This document shows, in pieces, positions 19,639 to 29,944 of a DNA stretch of 64,000 bases (position 1 is the first letter of the stretch; each line of letters starts with the position of its first letter). Position numbers and translations under genes: made by a program. The notes beneath the pieces were generated by a model. The model did no database searches. It saw only the letters and a list, made by a program, of their open reading frames with translations, and was not told the DNA's origin. This DNA is from Alphaproteobacteria bacterium (GTDB lineage: Bacteria; Pseudomonadota; Alphaproteobacteria; JAVJVX01), in the NCBI GenBank assembly GCA_040220875.1, contig JAVJVX010000009.1:434001-498000 (forward strand), read 5' to 3'.

Positions 19639-20853
19639 ATGGCAAAAATAAAGGTCGCCAATCCGGTTGTGGAACTCGATGGCGACGAGATGACCCGTAT
19701 CATCTGGGAGATGATCCGTAACCGGCTGATCCTGCCCTATCTGGATATCGACCTGAAATATTACGACCTGGGCATCGAGCACCGCGACGAAACGGACGAT
19801 CAGGTCACCGTGGACGCGGCCGAGGCCATCAAGAAATACGGCGTCGGAGTCAAATGCGCGACCATCACCCCGGACGAGGCCCGGGTCGAAGAATTCGGCC
19901 TCAAGAAAATGTGGCGCTCGCCCAACGGGACCATCCGGAACATCCTCGGCGGGACCGTCTTCCGCGAACCGATCGTCTGCAAAAATGTGCCGCGGATCGT
20001 CCCGAACTGGACCGAACCCATGATCATTGGCCGGCACGCGTTCGGCGACCAGTATCGCGCGACCGATTTCGTCGTTCCGGGCCCGGGCAAGCTTACGATC
20101 AGCTTTGTGCCCGAGGATGGCAGCGCGCCCATCGAGCACGAGGTTTATGACTTTCCCGGCGGCGGCGTCGCCATGGCGATGTATAACCTGGACGAGTCCA
20201 TCCGGGGCTTCGCACGGGCCTGCTTCAACTACGGCCTGAATCGCGGCTACCCAGTCTACCTGTCGACCAAGAACACAATCCTCAAGGCCTATGACGGTCG
20301 CTTCAAGGACCTCTTCCAGGAAGTCTTCGAAAGCGAATTCAAGGACAGGTTCGAGGCGAAGAAGATAACCTACGAGCACAGGCTGATCGACGACATGGTG
20401 GCGGCCGCGCTCAAATGGTCGGGCGGCTTCGTATGGGCCTGCAAGAATTACGACGGCGACGTACAGTCCGACACGGTCGCGCAGGGTTTCGGCTCGCTCG
20501 GCCTGATGACATCGGTCCTTCTGACCCCGGACGGCAAGACGGTCGAGGCCGAAGCGGCGCACGGCACCGTCACCCGCCACTACCGCCAGCATCAACAGGG
20601 CAAGGCCACCTCCACGAACCCGATCGCCTCGATTTTCGCCTGGACCCGCGGTCTCAAGTACCGGGGCCAGTTTGACGAGACACCCGAGGTGACGGCATTC
20701 GCCGAGACGCTGGAAAAAGTTTGCGTCGATACGGTCGAATCCGGGTTCATGACCAAGGATCTGGCGCTTCTGATCGGTCCCGACCAGAAATGGCTCACCA
20801 CCAACGAATTTCTCGCCAAGCTGGACGAGAATTTGCAAAAAGCAATGGCCTGA
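19639..20853 (+). CDS. icd: NADP-dependent isocitrate dehydrogenase (class II)
   Basis: Oxidatively decarboxylates isocitrate to 2-oxoglutarate in the TCA cycle. The 404-residue length, the start [19 protein letters not shown] and the segments [36 protein letters not shown] and NPIASIFAW mark the eukaryote-like homodimeric NADP-IDH subfamily found in many alphaproteobacteria, rather than the E. coli type. An AGAGG Shine-Dalgarno lies 8 bases upstream of the ATG. The stop codon is immediately followed by a tandem repeat and a strong terminator. Confidence 0.97.
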   Translation: MAKIKVANPVVELDGDEMTRIIWEMIRNRLILPYLDIDLKYYDLGIEHRDETDDQVTVDAAEAIKKYGVGVKCATITPDEARVEEFGLKKMWRSPNGTIRNILGGTVFREPIVCKNVPRIVPNWTEPMIIGRHAFGDQYRATDFVVPGPGKLTISFVPEDGSAPIEHEVYDFPGGGVAMAMYNLDESIRGFARACFNYGLNRGYPVYLSTKNTILKAYDGRFKDLFQEVFESEFKDRFEAKKITYEHRLIDDMVAAALKWSGGFVWACKNYDGDVQSDTVAQGFGSLGLMTSVLLTPDGKTVEAEAAHGTVTRHYRQHQQGKATSTNPIASIFAWTRGLKYRGQFDETPEVTAFAETLEKVCVDTVESGFMTKDLALLIGPDQKWLTTNEFLAKLDENLQKAMA

Positions 20854-20903
20854 CGCACTGGCCCGACGCACTGGCCCGACGTACTGGCCCGACGTACTGG
20901 CCC
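20852..20903. repeat. 13-bp tandem repeat, four copies
   Basis: Four back-to-back copies of GACGYACTGGCCC (two with C, two with T at the variable site). The array starts inside the icd stop codon and ends just before the terminator hairpin. It is not coding. Confidence 0.92.
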
Positions 20904-20909
20904 GAAACC

Positions 20910-20938
20910 AAAAAGGCGCCTCGCGAGGCGCCTTTTTT
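20910..20938. terminator. Bidirectional Rho-independent terminator, icd/alaS
   Basis: AAAAA, a perfect GC-rich stem GGCGCCTC/GAGGCGCC with a minimal loop, and TTTTTT. The A-run and T-run make it functional in both directions, which suits the convergent icd and alaS genes. Confidence 0.93.
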
Positions 20939-20958
20939 CCTGGCCGGAATCTCAGGCT

Positions 20959-23628
20959 TCAGGCTTTCGCGAGCGCGCCCTCGATCGCCGAGACCGCGGC
21001 CTCCAGCCTGTCCCCCCCAGGCCCGCCCGCCTGGGCCATGTCAGGCCGGCCGCCACCGCCCTTGCCGCCAAGCGCCTCGGCGCCGGCACGAACCAGATCG
21101 ACGGCGCTGATTCTCGCGGTCAGATCGTCCGTCACCCCGACGACGAGAGAGGCCTTACCGTCATTGGCGGCCGCGACGGCAACCACGCCGCTGCCGATTT
21201 TTTTCTTGAGATCGTCCGCCAGTCCCTTGAGATCCTTGGGCGCCATGTCACGCACGATCCGGGGCGCAAAGGTGATATCGCCGACCTTGCGGACGGTTTC
21301 GCCGGGCTCCCCTCCGGCAGCGGCCTGGCCTGCGCCGGCCGTTCCACCGAGCGCAAGCGCGCGTCGCGCGTCGCTCAGTTCACGCTCCAGCTTGCGCCGT
21401 TCCTCGACAAGTGCGCCGACCCGCGATCCCAGCTCCTGGGGCCGTACCTTGAGTGCGCTCGCGGCCGCGCGGAGCTGGCTCTCCTCCTCGGCGACATGAC
21501 GTTCGGCAGCCTCGCCGGTGAGCGCCTCGATCCGGCGAACGCCAGCCGAGACCGCACTTTCGCCCACGATCTTGAAGAGGCCGATATCGCCGGTCCGTCC
21601 AACATGGGTGCCGCCACAGAGTTCTGTGGAGAATTTGTCACGCGCATCGCCACCCATGGAAACGACCCGGACCTCGTCCCCGTATTTTTCACCGAAGAGT
21701 GCCAACGCCCCGGCTGAAACCGCTTCGTCCGGAGTCATGTAGCGGGTGGTGACATCGGCGTTTTTGCGAATCCGCGCGTTGACGGTCTGCTCCACCTCCG
21801 CCATCTGCTCGGCGGTCAGCGGCTTCGCGTGGCTGATATCGAAACGGAGCCGGTCCGGCGCCACGAGAGAACCTTTCTGCGTGACGTGACCGCCGACGAC
21901 CCGGCGAAGCGCCTCGTGCAGCAGGTGGGTGGCGGAATGGGCAGCCCGCAGCTTGTCGCGCCGGGCCGATTCGATTGCAGCCCGCACCGTATCGCCGGCC
22001 GAGATGTTGCCACGGCTCATCACCCCGAGATGGACGTGAAGCCCGCCACCGTGTTTCCTGGTATCGCTGACCGAGAAGAGCGCGTCCCCCCGGGTCAGGA
22101 TGCCGTGATCGCCCAACTGGCCACCGGATTCGGCGTAAAACGGGGTCTGGTTCAGAACGATCGCCCCCTCCTGGCCTTCGGCCAGACTGTCGACGAGAGT
22201 CCCGTCGCGCACCATTGCCACGACCTGGCCATCAGCCTCTTCCGCCTCGTACCCAAGAAACTCGCTTACACCCAGCCGGTCGGCCAGATCCAGCCAGACA
22301 TCTTCCTCGACCGCTTCGCCCGAGCCCTGCCAGGCCGCGCGCGCTTCCGCCCGCTGGCGTGCCATTGCGGCCTCGAAGCCGGAGAGTTCAACGGTTTTCC
22401 CCTGGCCGCGGAGAATGTCCTGGGTCAGATCGAGCGGAAATCCGTAAGTGTCATAGAGACGGAAGGCGACGTCGCCCGGCAACGCGCCACCGGCCGGGAT
22501 CTTCGCTTCTTCATCGTCGAGCAGGCGCAGGCCCCGGGCCAGCATGTCCTTGAAACGCTCCTCCTCGAGGCGCAGCGTTTCCGTCATCAGAGCCTCCGCC
22601 CGGCCGAGTTCCGGAAAGGCGCGCCCCATTTCGCCGATAAGCGCCGGCACCAGGCGCCAGATGAGAGGCTCCTTGCAGCCCAGCAAATGAGCGTGACGCA
22701 TGGCCCGGCGCATGATCCGCCGCAACACATAGCCACGCCCGTCATTCGCCGGCAGCACACCATCGGCGATCAGAAAGCAACTGGCGCGAAGGTGGTCGGC
22801 AATGACACGATGGGAAACAGTCCTGTCCCCTTCGGACCGTACGCCCGAGACCTCAACCGAAGCCGAGATCAGGGCCTTAAACAGATCAGTGTCGTAATTG
22901 TCGTGAACACCCTGCAGCACGGCCGCGATGCGTTCCAGGCCCATACCGGTGTCAATCGACGGGTGGGGCAGGTCCACCCTCTCGTCCGGCCGTATCTGAT
23001 CGTACTGCATGAAAACGAGATTCCAGATCTCGATGAAACGGTCCCCCGCCTCGTCCGGTGACCCCGGCGGCCCACCCGGAATATCCGGGCCGTGATCGTA
23101 GAATATCTCGGAGGACGGGCCACACGGTCCGGTGTCGCCCATCGCCCAGAAATTATCCGAAGTGGCGATGCGGACGATCCGGCTCTCCGGCAGGCCAGCG
23201 ATTTTCTTCCAGAGATCGAAAGCGGCATCATCCTCGGCATAGACGGTAACCAGCAAGCGGCCCGGGTCTATTGCGAATTCCCGGGAAACCAGATCCCAGG
23301 CGAGCTCGATCGCCCGTTCCTTGAAATAATCCCCAAAGGAAAAATTGCCCAGCATCTCGAAAAACGTGTGGTGGCGCGCGGTATGGCCCACATTCTCGAG
23401 GTCATTGTGTTTGCCGCCGGCGCGGACGCATTTCTGCGAACTTGCCGCGCGCGCATAGTCCAGCGTTTCGCGGCCGGTGAACACATTCTTGAACTGAACC
23501 ATCCCCGCATTGGTAAACAGAAGCGTCGGGTCGTTGCGCGGCACGAGCGGGCCCGACGGCACGACCTGATGGTCATGCCGGGCAAAGTAATCCAGAAATG
23601 CGCTGCGAATGTCGTTCGAACTGGGCAT
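20959..23628 (-). CDS. alaS: Alanyl-tRNA synthetase
   Basis: Charges tRNA-Ala in the cytosol. The 889-residue chain begins with the class II catalytic core ([21 protein letters not shown], motif 1 to motif 3). An editing domain follows with the zinc/editing motifs [12 protein letters not shown] (HxxxH) and CGGTHV. The C-terminal DHHA1 domain ends with the glycine-rich [16 protein letters not shown] typical of the family. It is downstream of recA on the same strand, a common alphaproteobacterial arrangement; here a terminator hairpin separates them and no recX is present. Confidence 0.98.
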   Translation of the reverse strand: MPSSNDIRSAFLDYFARHDHQVVPSGPLVPRNDPTLLFTNAGMVQFKNVFTGRETLDYARAASSQKCVRAGGKHNDLENVGHTARHHTFFEMLGNFSFGDYFKERAIELAWDLVSREFAIDPGRLLVTVYAEDDAAFDLWKKIAGLPESRIVRIATSDNFWAMGDTGPCGPSSEIFYDHGPDIPGGPPGSPDEAGDRFIEIWNLVFMQYDQIRPDERVDLPHPSIDTGMGLERIAAVLQGVHDNYDTDLFKALISASVEVSGVRSEGDRTVSHRVIADHLRASCFLIADGVLPANDGRGYVLRRIMRRAMRHAHLLGCKEPLIWRLVPALIGEMGRAFPELGRAEALMTETLRLEEERFKDMLARGLRLLDDEEAKIPAGGALPGDVAFRLYDTYGFPLDLTQDILRGQGKTVELSGFEAAMARQRAEARAAWQGSGEAVEEDVWLDLADRLGVSEFLGYEAEEADGQVVAMVRDGTLVDSLAEGQEGAIVLNQTPFYAESGGQLGDHGILTRGDALFSVSDTRKHGGGLHVHLGVMSRGNISAGDTVRAAIESARRDKLRAAHSATHLLHEALRRVVGGHVTQKGSLVAPDRLRFDISHAKPLTAEQMAEVEQTVNARIRKNADVTTRYMTPDEAVSAGALALFGEKYGDEVRVVSMGGDARDKFSTELCGGTHVGRTGDIGLFKIVGESAVSAGVRRIEALTGEAAERHVAEEESQLRAAASALKVRPQELGSRVGALVEERRKLERELSDARRALALGGTAGAGQAAAGGEPGETVRKVGDITFAPRIVRDMAPKDLKGLADDLKKKIGSGVVAVAAANDGKASLVVGVTDDLTARISAVDLVRAGAEALGGKGGGGRPDMAQAGGPGGDRLEAAVSAIEGALAKA

Positions 23629-23827
23629 AGGCCCCCGTCAAATCCGTGATTGCGCGTCGTCGGGTATCAGGCGTGAGCCGCCCGCTTCCGGGCCGCCCTT
23701 CCCGCCTGACGATGCGGACAGGCCCGCGGCGAGCCACCGGCCGCGTTGCTTTTACCCTGTCATATTTGGGGTGTCCAGCAAGCGGCGCCAGGCCCGCCCG
23801 CCCGGCACGAATGCAACAATGTCCGCC

Positions 23828-23865
23828 AAAAGAGACGGGCGCCGGCCAGTTACGGCCCGCGCCCG
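23828..23865 (-). terminator. Rho-independent terminator of recA
   Basis: On the minus strand, a two-part stem (CGGGCGC with GCGCCCG outside, GGCC with GGCC inside, loop GTAACT) is followed by a T-rich tract TCTCTTTT. It lies about 30 bases after the recA stop. The rest of the 267-base recA-alaS gap should hold the alaS promoter, but none was confidently seen. Confidence 0.8.
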
Positions 23866-23895
23866 ATCATACAATTATCGCCCGACGACGATCGC

Positions 23896-24984
23896 TCAGT
23901 CGGCGCCGTCCTCTTCCTCGACCGCCGACGTGTCGCGCTCGTCAAGCATGGCGCCCGAAAGCAGGCCCGCTTCCTCGCGGATCCGGGCCTCGATCCTACG
24001 GGCCGCGTCCGGATTTTCCCGAAGGTAGGTCTTGGCGTTTTCCCGCCCCTGGCCGATCCGATCGTCCCCGACGGAGAACCAGGTGCCCGATTTTTCCACG
24101 ACCCCGGCCTGAACGCCGAGATCGACCAACTCGCCCATCTTGGAGACACCCTCGCCATACATGATGTCGAATTCGACCTGCTTGAAGGGTGGGGCCAGCT
24201 TGTTCTTCACGACCTTTACCCGGGTCTGGTTGCCAACCACCTTGTCCTTATCCTTGATAGCGCCGATGCGCCGGATATCGAGACGCACGGAGGCGTAGAA
24301 TTTCAGGGCGTTTCCACCGGTCGTCGTTTCGGGATTGCCGAACATGACCCCGATCTTGAGGCGTATCTGATTGATAAAAATCACCAGCGTGCGCGAGCGG
24401 GCGATGGACGAGGTGAGCTTGCGCAACGCCTGGCTCATCAGGCGCGCCTGAAGCCCCACGTGGGTGTCACCCATCTCGCCCTCGAGCTCGGCCCGCGGCA
24501 CCAGCGCCGCAACGCTGTCCACCACCAGCACATCGACGGCGCCGGAGCGGACCAGCGTGTCGGTGATTTCAAGCGCCTGTTCGCCGGCATCGGGCTGACT
24601 GATCAGCAGTTCCTCGACATTGACGCCGAGCTTGCGGGCATATACGGGATCGAGCGCGTGTTCCGCATCGACAAAGGCGCAGGCGCCACCGAGCTTCTGG
24701 GCTTCCGCAACGACGTGGAGCGCCAGGGTCGTCTTGCCCGAACTTTCGGGGCCGTAAATCTCGACAATGCGGCCGCGGGGCAATCCGCCGATGCCGAGCG
24801 CGATATCGAGGCCCAGGGAGCCCGAGGAGATGGTCTCCGTTTCGACCACGGAATCGCCCTGGCCCAGCCGCATGATGGAGCCCTTGCCGAAGGCCCGCTC
24901 GATCTGGGAGACCGCGGCTTCAAGCGCCTTGCTTTTTTCGCTTTCGTTCTTGCTCACGACTTTGAGATTCGGCTCCGCCATCAC
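23896..24984 (-). CDS. recA: Recombinase RecA
   Basis: Forms filaments on single-stranded DNA for homologous recombination and triggers LexA self-cleavage. In 362 residues the Walker [10 protein letters not shown], Walker B-like [22 protein letters not shown], the loop L2 region ([27 protein letters not shown]) and the acidic C-terminus (EEEDGAD) are intact. A GGGAGATCAGTG Shine-Dalgarno region precedes the ATG. A candidate SOS element lies about 100 bases upstream. Confidence 0.98.
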   Translation of the reverse strand: MMAEPNLKVVSKNESEKSKALEAAVSQIERAFGKGSIMRLGQGDSVVETETISSGSLGLDIALGIGGLPRGRIVEIYGPESSGKTTLALHVVAEAQKLGGACAFVDAEHALDPVYARKLGVNVEELLISQPDAGEQALEITDTLVRSGAVDVLVVDSVAALVPRAELEGEMGDTHVGLQARLMSQALRKLTSSIARSRTLVIFINQIRLKIGVMFGNPETTTGGNALKFYASVRLDIRRIGAIKDKDKVVGNQTRVKVVKNKLAPPFKQVEFDIMYGEGVSKMGELVDLGVQAGVVEKSGTWFSVGDDRIGQGRENAKTYLRENPDAARRIEARIREEAGLLSGAMLDERDTSAVEEEDGAD

Positions 24985-25082
24985 TGATCTCCCTTATTTC
25001 ATAAGCCTTTAGCTCAGGCAATCTCGATTTCCGGATTTCTCCGGTGGCCCGCCCCACCGGATATCGGGCGCCACGGACCGGG

Positions 25083-25112
25083 AGTATGTACACGTTTTGT
25101 TCTGCCTCGCAA
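25083..25112 (-). promoter_or_regulatory. Predicted recA promoter with embedded SOS (LexA) box
   Basis: On the minus strand: -35 TTGCGA, an 18-base spacer and -10 CATACT. The spacer region contains GAAC-N7-GTAC (25088-25102), which on the plus strand is GTAC-N7-GTTC. This is one mismatch from the alphaproteobacterial LexA direct repeat GTTC-N7-GTTC. Its location between -35 and -10 is what a repressor site needs. Confidence 0.55.
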
Positions 25113-25156
25113 GGGGAATGTTCTCCGGAAGGGCGCACGGCCCGGAACCGGCGAGG

Positions 25157-27661
25157 TCAGGCGGCGCGGTCGGCGAGGACGTCCTTCACCTTGCCGGCAA
25201 GCTGGTCGAGGCTGAAGGGCTTGGGCAGGAAATGAATACCCGGCTGGCCGTCGAGCCGGCGGCGGAAAGAATCCTCCGCATAGCCCGAGATGCAGATCAC
25301 CCGCATGCTGGGGATCTTTTCCCGCACCGCCTGGATCAGCGCCGGGCCATCCATCTCCGGCATGACGACATCCGTGATCAGGATGTCGATCGGGTCTTCC
25401 AGCGAGTTCATGAGCTCGAGCGCGTTCTCGCCCGAGCGCGCCTCGAGCACCTTGTAGCCCTTGTTACGAAGGGCCCGCGCGCCGAACAGACGCACCGCGT
25501 CCTCGTCCTCCACCAGCAGCACCGTGCCCACCCCCGTCAGATCGGACTGTCGGCGCTCAAGAACCTCCGTCCTTTCGACTTCCGCCGCCTCTTCCACGTG
25601 GCGCGGCAGCAGGATACGGAACTTGCTGCCCCGGCCGGGGCGACTATCGACGGAAATGAAGCCGCCGGTCTGCTTGAGAATGCCATACACAGTCGCCAGC
25701 CCGAGACCGGTCCCGGCGCCAACCTCCTTGGTGGAGAAAAACGGCTCGAAGATGTGTTCGAGCACATCGGGCTCGATGCCGCTGCCGGTATCGCTGATTT
25801 CCACCAGGATATACTCTCCCGCGGATGCCGTCTCCGCGCCCCACTCGGTCGTGTGAACCAGAGTCAGGTTGCTTGTCTGGATCGCCAGCTTGCCGCCACC
25901 TGCCATAGCGTCACGCGCGTTGACGACGAGGTTGATGACGACCTGCTCGAACTGACCCTGATCGGCCTTGACCAGGCCAAGATCGCGGCCATGGGAGAGC
26001 GAGAACTCGATATTCTCGCCAATCAGGCGGCGCAGCAGGTTGGAAAGCTCGGCCAGGGTGTCCGTGATCGAGAGCACCCGGGGCTGCAGGGTCTGCTGAC
26101 GGGAAAAGGCCAGAAGTTGGCGGACCAGGTTCGCCGCCCGGTTGGCGTTCTGCTTGATCTGCATGATATCGGCGAAAGACTGATCGCCGGGCCGATGGCG
26201 CACGAGCAGCAGATCACAGAACCCGATCATGGCGGTGAGCAGATTGTTGAAATCGTGGGCGATGCCGCCCGCCAGCTGTCCCACCGCCTGCATCTTTTGC
26301 GACTGGGCGAACTGGACTTCGAGTGCCTTCTGGCCCGTCGTGTCGAGCGCGTGCACAAGCAATCCCGAGACGGCGCCGTCACGGTCTTCCAGCCGGCTGA
26401 CGAACAGCGAGACCACGGCCTCTTTCCCGCCCACCAGGTGCAGTTCCACCGGCCGGCCGTTCTCCATCCCGCCTGCGGCGGCGGCCAGGACGCTGCGGGC
26501 TTCGTCGCGCTGCTTTTCCACCACCAGGTCGAGGAACTGTCCGCCCGTCAGCGCTTCGCTGGCATTGCCCAGAATCGCCGCCATAGCGGCATTGCACTCG
26601 GTGATCCGGCCTTCCATGTCGAGCAGAATGATGCCGATGGGAGCGGCCTCGTAAAAGCGCTGAAACCGCCTTTCCGACTGGGCCAGAGCCTGTGCCCATT
26701 CGCGTTCGGGCGTGAGGTCGCGGACGACCGAGCGGGTCCGAAGGTTCGTCCCCTCGCCGACCACCGTCTGGGCGATCATGGCGGGAAAGCTTTTTCCCTG
26801 GACCCCCATGAGCCAGACCTCGCCCCGAAATTCCGGGTCCCGACAGGGGCTGTAGGGAAGATCTCCCGCCATCTTGCCCTTCACGAAATCGGAGAGCCGC
26901 CGGCCGCTCGTCAGTTGGACCGGCGTCATGCCGAGCCAGTCCGCGAATGTATGGTTGGCGAACTGGAAACACCCTTCGTGGTCGAGCGAATAGAATCCGA
27001 CTGGCGCGTTCTCGATAAAGTCGGTGATGCGGGCCTGCTCCTCGAGGATCGCCTCGTGCATCTCGTGGCGCGAGGTCACGTCGTAGAACCGCCACGTCAT
27101 GTGTCCCGGGAAATCGGGCACAGGATAGATGTCCGTCTGGTACCAGACCGATTTGCCGTCGGCCGCGATCACCTCGATTTCCGCCTGGCTCGCGATTCCG
27201 GACAGCGAGAGAGCCCGCAGACGCCGGAAGGCGCGGGCCGTCTCTTCCGTTCTGGCCAGGTTGCGCTCGATCGCCGCCATGGGATCGCCGCTGACGCGCC
27301 CGAACAGATGGTCGAAGGCCGCGTTGCTCTCGATCAGAACTTCATTGGTGCCCATGATGAGATAGGGCTGCGAGCCGGCCTGGAACGCCCGCCACATGAT
27401 CGTCTCACCCTTGCCATGCCCGACACGAAAGGCGCGGACGAGCAGATAGGCCGACAGCCCCAGGCCGCCCAGCGCCATGCCTGCCACGACAAGCGGCGCT
27501 GTTTCGAGAAAACCCTCGGCCGAAAACTCTGTCAGCCCGTAGCCGGCAGCCGCCCCGGACAAAACCGCCCCGAGGCCGCCGAGCACGAGGTCGATCCAGC
27601 GCTGCCGGCGCTCGCGCACCTGCCCGTTGTAAGAACGACTATGTGATTGGACACCGCCCAT
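25157..27661 (-). CDS. cckA: Hybrid sensor histidine kinase, CckA-type cell-cycle kinase
   Basis: An 834-residue inner-membrane hybrid kinase. It has two TM segments (about residues 23-45 and 55-77) and about three PAS domains between residues 85 and 440. The HisKA domain carries His469 in GGIAHDFNNLLTAMIGFCDLLL, the diagnostic CckA H-box. An HATPase domain (G-boxes SDTGSGI and GTGLGLATVYG) is followed by a receiver domain with Asp764 in DVVMPEMDG. In alphaproteobacteria CckA sends phosphate through ChpT to CtrA and CpdR. Several perfect CtrA boxes elsewhere in this window make that output relevant locally. ChpT and CtrA are not in the window. Confidence 0.9.
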   Translation of the reverse strand: MGGVQSHSRSYNGQVRERRQRWIDLVLGGLGAVLSGAAAGYGLTEFSAEGFLETAPLVVAGMALGGLGLSAYLLVRAFRVGHGKGETIMWRAFQAGSQPYLIMGTNEVLIESNAAFDHLFGRVSGDPMAAIERNLARTEETARAFRRLRALSLSGIASQAEIEVIAADGKSVWYQTDIYPVPDFPGHMTWRFYDVTSRHEMHEAILEEQARITDFIENAPVGFYSLDHEGCFQFANHTFADWLGMTPVQLTSGRRLSDFVKGKMAGDLPYSPCRDPEFRGEVWLMGVQGKSFPAMIAQTVVGEGTNLRTRSVVRDLTPEREWAQALAQSERRFQRFYEAAPIGIILLDMEGRITECNAAMAAILGNASEALTGGQFLDLVVEKQRDEARSVLAAAAGGMENGRPVELHLVGGKEAVVSLFVSRLEDRDGAVSGLLVHALDTTGQKALEVQFAQSQKMQAVGQLAGGIAHDFNNLLTAMIGFCDLLLVRHRPGDQSFADIMQIKQNANRAANLVRQLLAFSRQQTLQPRVLSITDTLAELSNLLRRLIGENIEFSLSHGRDLGLVKADQGQFEQVVINLVVNARDAMAGGGKLAIQTSNLTLVHTTEWGAETASAGEYILVEISDTGSGIEPDVLEHIFEPFFSTKEVGAGTGLGLATVYGILKQTGGFISVDSRPGRGSKFRILLPRHVEEAAEVERTEVLERRQSDLTGVGTVLLVEDEDAVRLFGARALRNKGYKVLEARSGENALELMNSLEDPIDILITDVVMPEMDGPALIQAVREKIPSMRVICISGYAEDSFRRRLDGQPGIHFLPKPFSLDQLAGKVKDVLADRAA

Positions 27662-27803
27662 GGCGACTCTTGCCCGTACCTCTCAGCCCCGTCCCTGCGC
27701 GCTCGCCGCGTGCCGCTTCGTTATGTAGCACAGCCATGATGGCTTTTCGCAAATTTATCAGCCCGTTACGCTGATTTTCCCGGACCGGGCCGGTGCCGGC
27801 GCG

Positions 27804-28889
27804 CTAGCGCCGGGCGCGGCTCCCGCGGCCCTGTTTCACGCCCATGACATAGCTGATGATCTCGGCCACGACCTTGTAGTGCTCGACCGGGATCTCCTGC
27901 TCGATCTCCATGCCGCCGAAAAGCGCCCGGGCCAGGGGCGGATTCTCGACTATGGGGACATCGTTCTCGTCGGCAACCTCCCGAATTTTGAGCGCGATCA
28001 GATCCGCCCCCTTGGCGACCATTTTGGGGGCATTCATCTTTTCCGGGTCCCAGGCCAGCGCCACCGCAAAATGCGTCGGGTTGGTGATCACGACATCGGC
28101 TTCGGGCACCGCGGCCATCATGCGACCCCGGGCACGTTCCGTCCGGATCTGACGCAGGCGGTTCTTGACCATGGGGTCGCCTTCCGTCTGTTTGAACTCG
28201 TCCTTCAGCTCCTGGCGCGACATTCGCATCTTCTTTGTGAATTCCTGGCGCTGATACAGGTAGTCGAGTCCCGCGATGACGGCCACGATCGCGAAAACGC
28301 CAACAAAGAGCTGACCCGAAAGCGCCTTGAGATCGCCCATCATTGTGGTCACTGCGAGGGTCGGCATCAATTCGATGTCGGAGAGCTGGGGCAGCAGAAT
28401 GATGACGGCGGCAGCCCCCACGATGGCCAGCTTGGCGATCCCCTTGACGAACTCGACGATCGCCTTGAGGGAGAAGAGGCGCTTGACGCCCTCGAGTGGA
28501 GAAATCTTGGAAAGCTTCGGCTTGATGGCCTCGGGCGTCATCATGAAACCGTTCTGGACCAGCCCGGCAGCCAGCGCGAAAACGATCAGAATCCCCATCG
28601 GGACCGCGAGGGCGGCGCCCAGGTTGAGGAAGAGATCGCGGTACAGGTCGGGCGTGGAGGAAGCGGTAAGCGAGAATTCGTGCGCCATGGATATGTATTG
28701 CTGCAACAGCAACGCCAGATCGCGGAACGTCCCGGGCAGGATCATCACGACCAGGATGCTGCCCGCGAGGATCATGAAGGCGTGATTGACCTCGCGTGAA
28801 CTGGCGACCTCGCCCTTCTCCCGCGCATCCTTCAGCCGTTTTTGGGTCGGCTCTTCGGTTTTTTGCGATTGGTCCTGATCGTCCGCCAC
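27804..28889 (-). CDS. flhB: Flagellar export apparatus switch protein FlhB
   Basis: A 361-residue type III export component. It has a hydrophilic N-terminus (DQDQSQKTEEPTQKRLKDAREKGEVASSREVNHA), four TM segments, and a cytosolic domain with the autocleavage motif NPTH (VVITNPTHFAVALAW). The cleavage domain continues VAKGADLIALKIREVADENDVPIVENPPLARALF. The stop codon lies inside a 7-bp perfect inverted repeat (27796-27813). It is the last gene of the minus-strand operon flgB-flgC-fliE-fliQ-fliR-flhB and is followed by cckA. Confidence 0.97.
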   Translation of the reverse strand: MADDQDQSQKTEEPTQKRLKDAREKGEVASSREVNHAFMILAGSILVVMILPGTFRDLALLLQQYISMAHEFSLTASSTPDLYRDLFLNLGAALAVPMGILIVFALAAGLVQNGFMMTPEAIKPKLSKISPLEGVKRLFSLKAIVEFVKGIAKLAIVGAAAVIILLPQLSDIELMPTLAVTTMMGDLKALSGQLFVGVFAIVAVIAGLDYLYQRQEFTKKMRMSRQELKDEFKQTEGDPMVKNRLRQIRTERARGRMMAAVPEADVVITNPTHFAVALAWDPEKMNAPKMVAKGADLIALKIREVADENDVPIVENPPLARALFGGMEIEQEIPVEHYKVVAEIISYVMGVKQGRGSRARR

Positions 28890-28899
28890 AGGCGCCTGC

Positions 28900-29652
28900 C
28901 TACAAGCCGGTCATGGTTTCCTGAAAACTGTTCAGGAACCACATCATCATCACGGAAAGGGAGATTGCGAACACGAACAGGCCGATGCCCAGTTGGACCG
29001 GCAGGGCCACAAAGAAAATCTGCACCTGGGGCATCAGACGGCCGAGCAAGCCGACGCCGGCGTAAAACAGAAGCCCCACCACGAGAAATGGCGCACAGAT
29101 CTGAACGGCGATCAGAAAGCTTTTCGCCGCCGTCTCGGAAATGGCGGCGGCGAAATCCCCCATTGGCAGAGGAGCACCCGGCGGAAAGACATCGTAGCTG
29201 TTGATAACGGCGCCGATCAGCATGTGGTGAAGGCCTGAGACAAAGATCAGAAGGACCGCCAGAATCGCCAGAAACGTCCCGATCAGGGCGCCCTGCTGGG
29301 CGGAGGTGGGGTCGAAGGAGAACGCATTCGCGATACCAAGCTGATAGCCAACGATCATCCCGGCCATTTGCAGCGCCGACATCATCAGTCGGGCAAGAAC
29401 GCCGAAGAAGACTCCAACCAGCGTTTCACGCACAACCAGAACGAGCACGCCCAGTGGACTGGCCGGCAGGTCCGGCAAATCGGGCAGCACGACCGGCGTG
29501 ACCAGAAGCGTAAAGAGCAAGGCGATGGCGAGACGCACGCGGGGGGTGACATAGGCCTCGCCAAATCCAGGCAGGAGCATCAATGCCCCGCCGAGCCGTG
29601 CAAAAACGAGGAATAGGTCGAAAATATCGGCGGGAAGCGAGATTTCGAGCAT
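28900..29652 (-). CDS. fliR: Flagellar export gate protein FliR
   Basis: A 250-residue polytopic membrane protein of the FliPQR export gate. It begins with the family-typical short exposed N-terminus (EISLPADIFDLFLVFARLGGALMLLPGFGE) and continues with multiple TM segments, ending in the amphipathic VFAISLSVMMMWFLNSFQETM. It sits 10 bases before flhB and 6 bases after fliQ, consistent with one transcript. Confidence 0.95.
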   Translation of the reverse strand: MLEISLPADIFDLFLVFARLGGALMLLPGFGEAYVTPRVRLAIALLFTLLVTPVVLPDLPDLPASPLGVLVLVVRETLVGVFFGVLARLMMSALQMAGMIVGYQLGIANAFSFDPTSAQQGALIGTFLAILAVLLIFVSGLHHMLIGAVINSYDVFPPGAPLPMGDFAAAISETAAKSFLIAVQICAPFLVVGLLFYAGVGLLGRLMPQVQIFFVALPVQLGIGLFVFAISLSVMMMWFLNSFQETMTGL

Positions 29653-29658
29653 CGCCGA

Positions 29659-29925
29659 TCAGCCGCCGGTGATGATGCGGTCGACCAGAGCCAGCGTGAA
29701 CGTCGCGAGGGTCTGGTACATGAAAGGCAGCAGGAGAAACATGGACAGAAAGATCACAATGATCTTGGGCACGAATGCCAGGGTCATTTCCTGGATTTGC
29801 GTGAGGGCCTGAAAGAGAGCGACCACGAGGCCCGCGAAGAGCGCGATCAGCATCACCGGTGTTGCGATCTTGATCGTCACCCAGAGCGCGTCGCGGCCGA
29901 TCTCCAGCGCCTGAACTTCATTCAT
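29659..29925 (-). CDS. fliQ: Flagellar export gate protein FliQ
   Basis: An 88-residue protein with two TM hairpin segments (ALWVTIKIATPVMLIALFAGLVVALFQALTQIQEMTLAFVPKI, in parts) and the conserved T/QIQE.TL.FVPK loop. The ATG at 29925 (MNEVQALEIGRDAL) is chosen because the further-upstream in-frame extension is Arg/Ser-rich and overlaps fliE. It is the small subunit of the FliPQR core. Confidence 0.95.
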   Translation of the reverse strand: MNEVQALEIGRDALWVTIKIATPVMLIALFAGLVVALFQALTQIQEMTLAFVPKIIVIFLSMFLLLPFMYQTLATFTLALVDRIITGG

Positions 29926-29944
29926 CCCCTGTGTCCAGACCGCT

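Noticed and set aside
25097-27646. An 849-codon plus-strand reading frame opposite cckA
   Set aside because: It is fully antisense to a kinase with all domains intact; the composition is shadow-like and no motif is present.
27796-27813. Perfect CCGGCGC/GCGCCGG inverted repeat at the flhB stop codon considered as a terminator
   Set aside because: There is no T-run after the stem on the minus strand, and in a GC-rich genome such dyads arise easily; noted only in the flhB entry.
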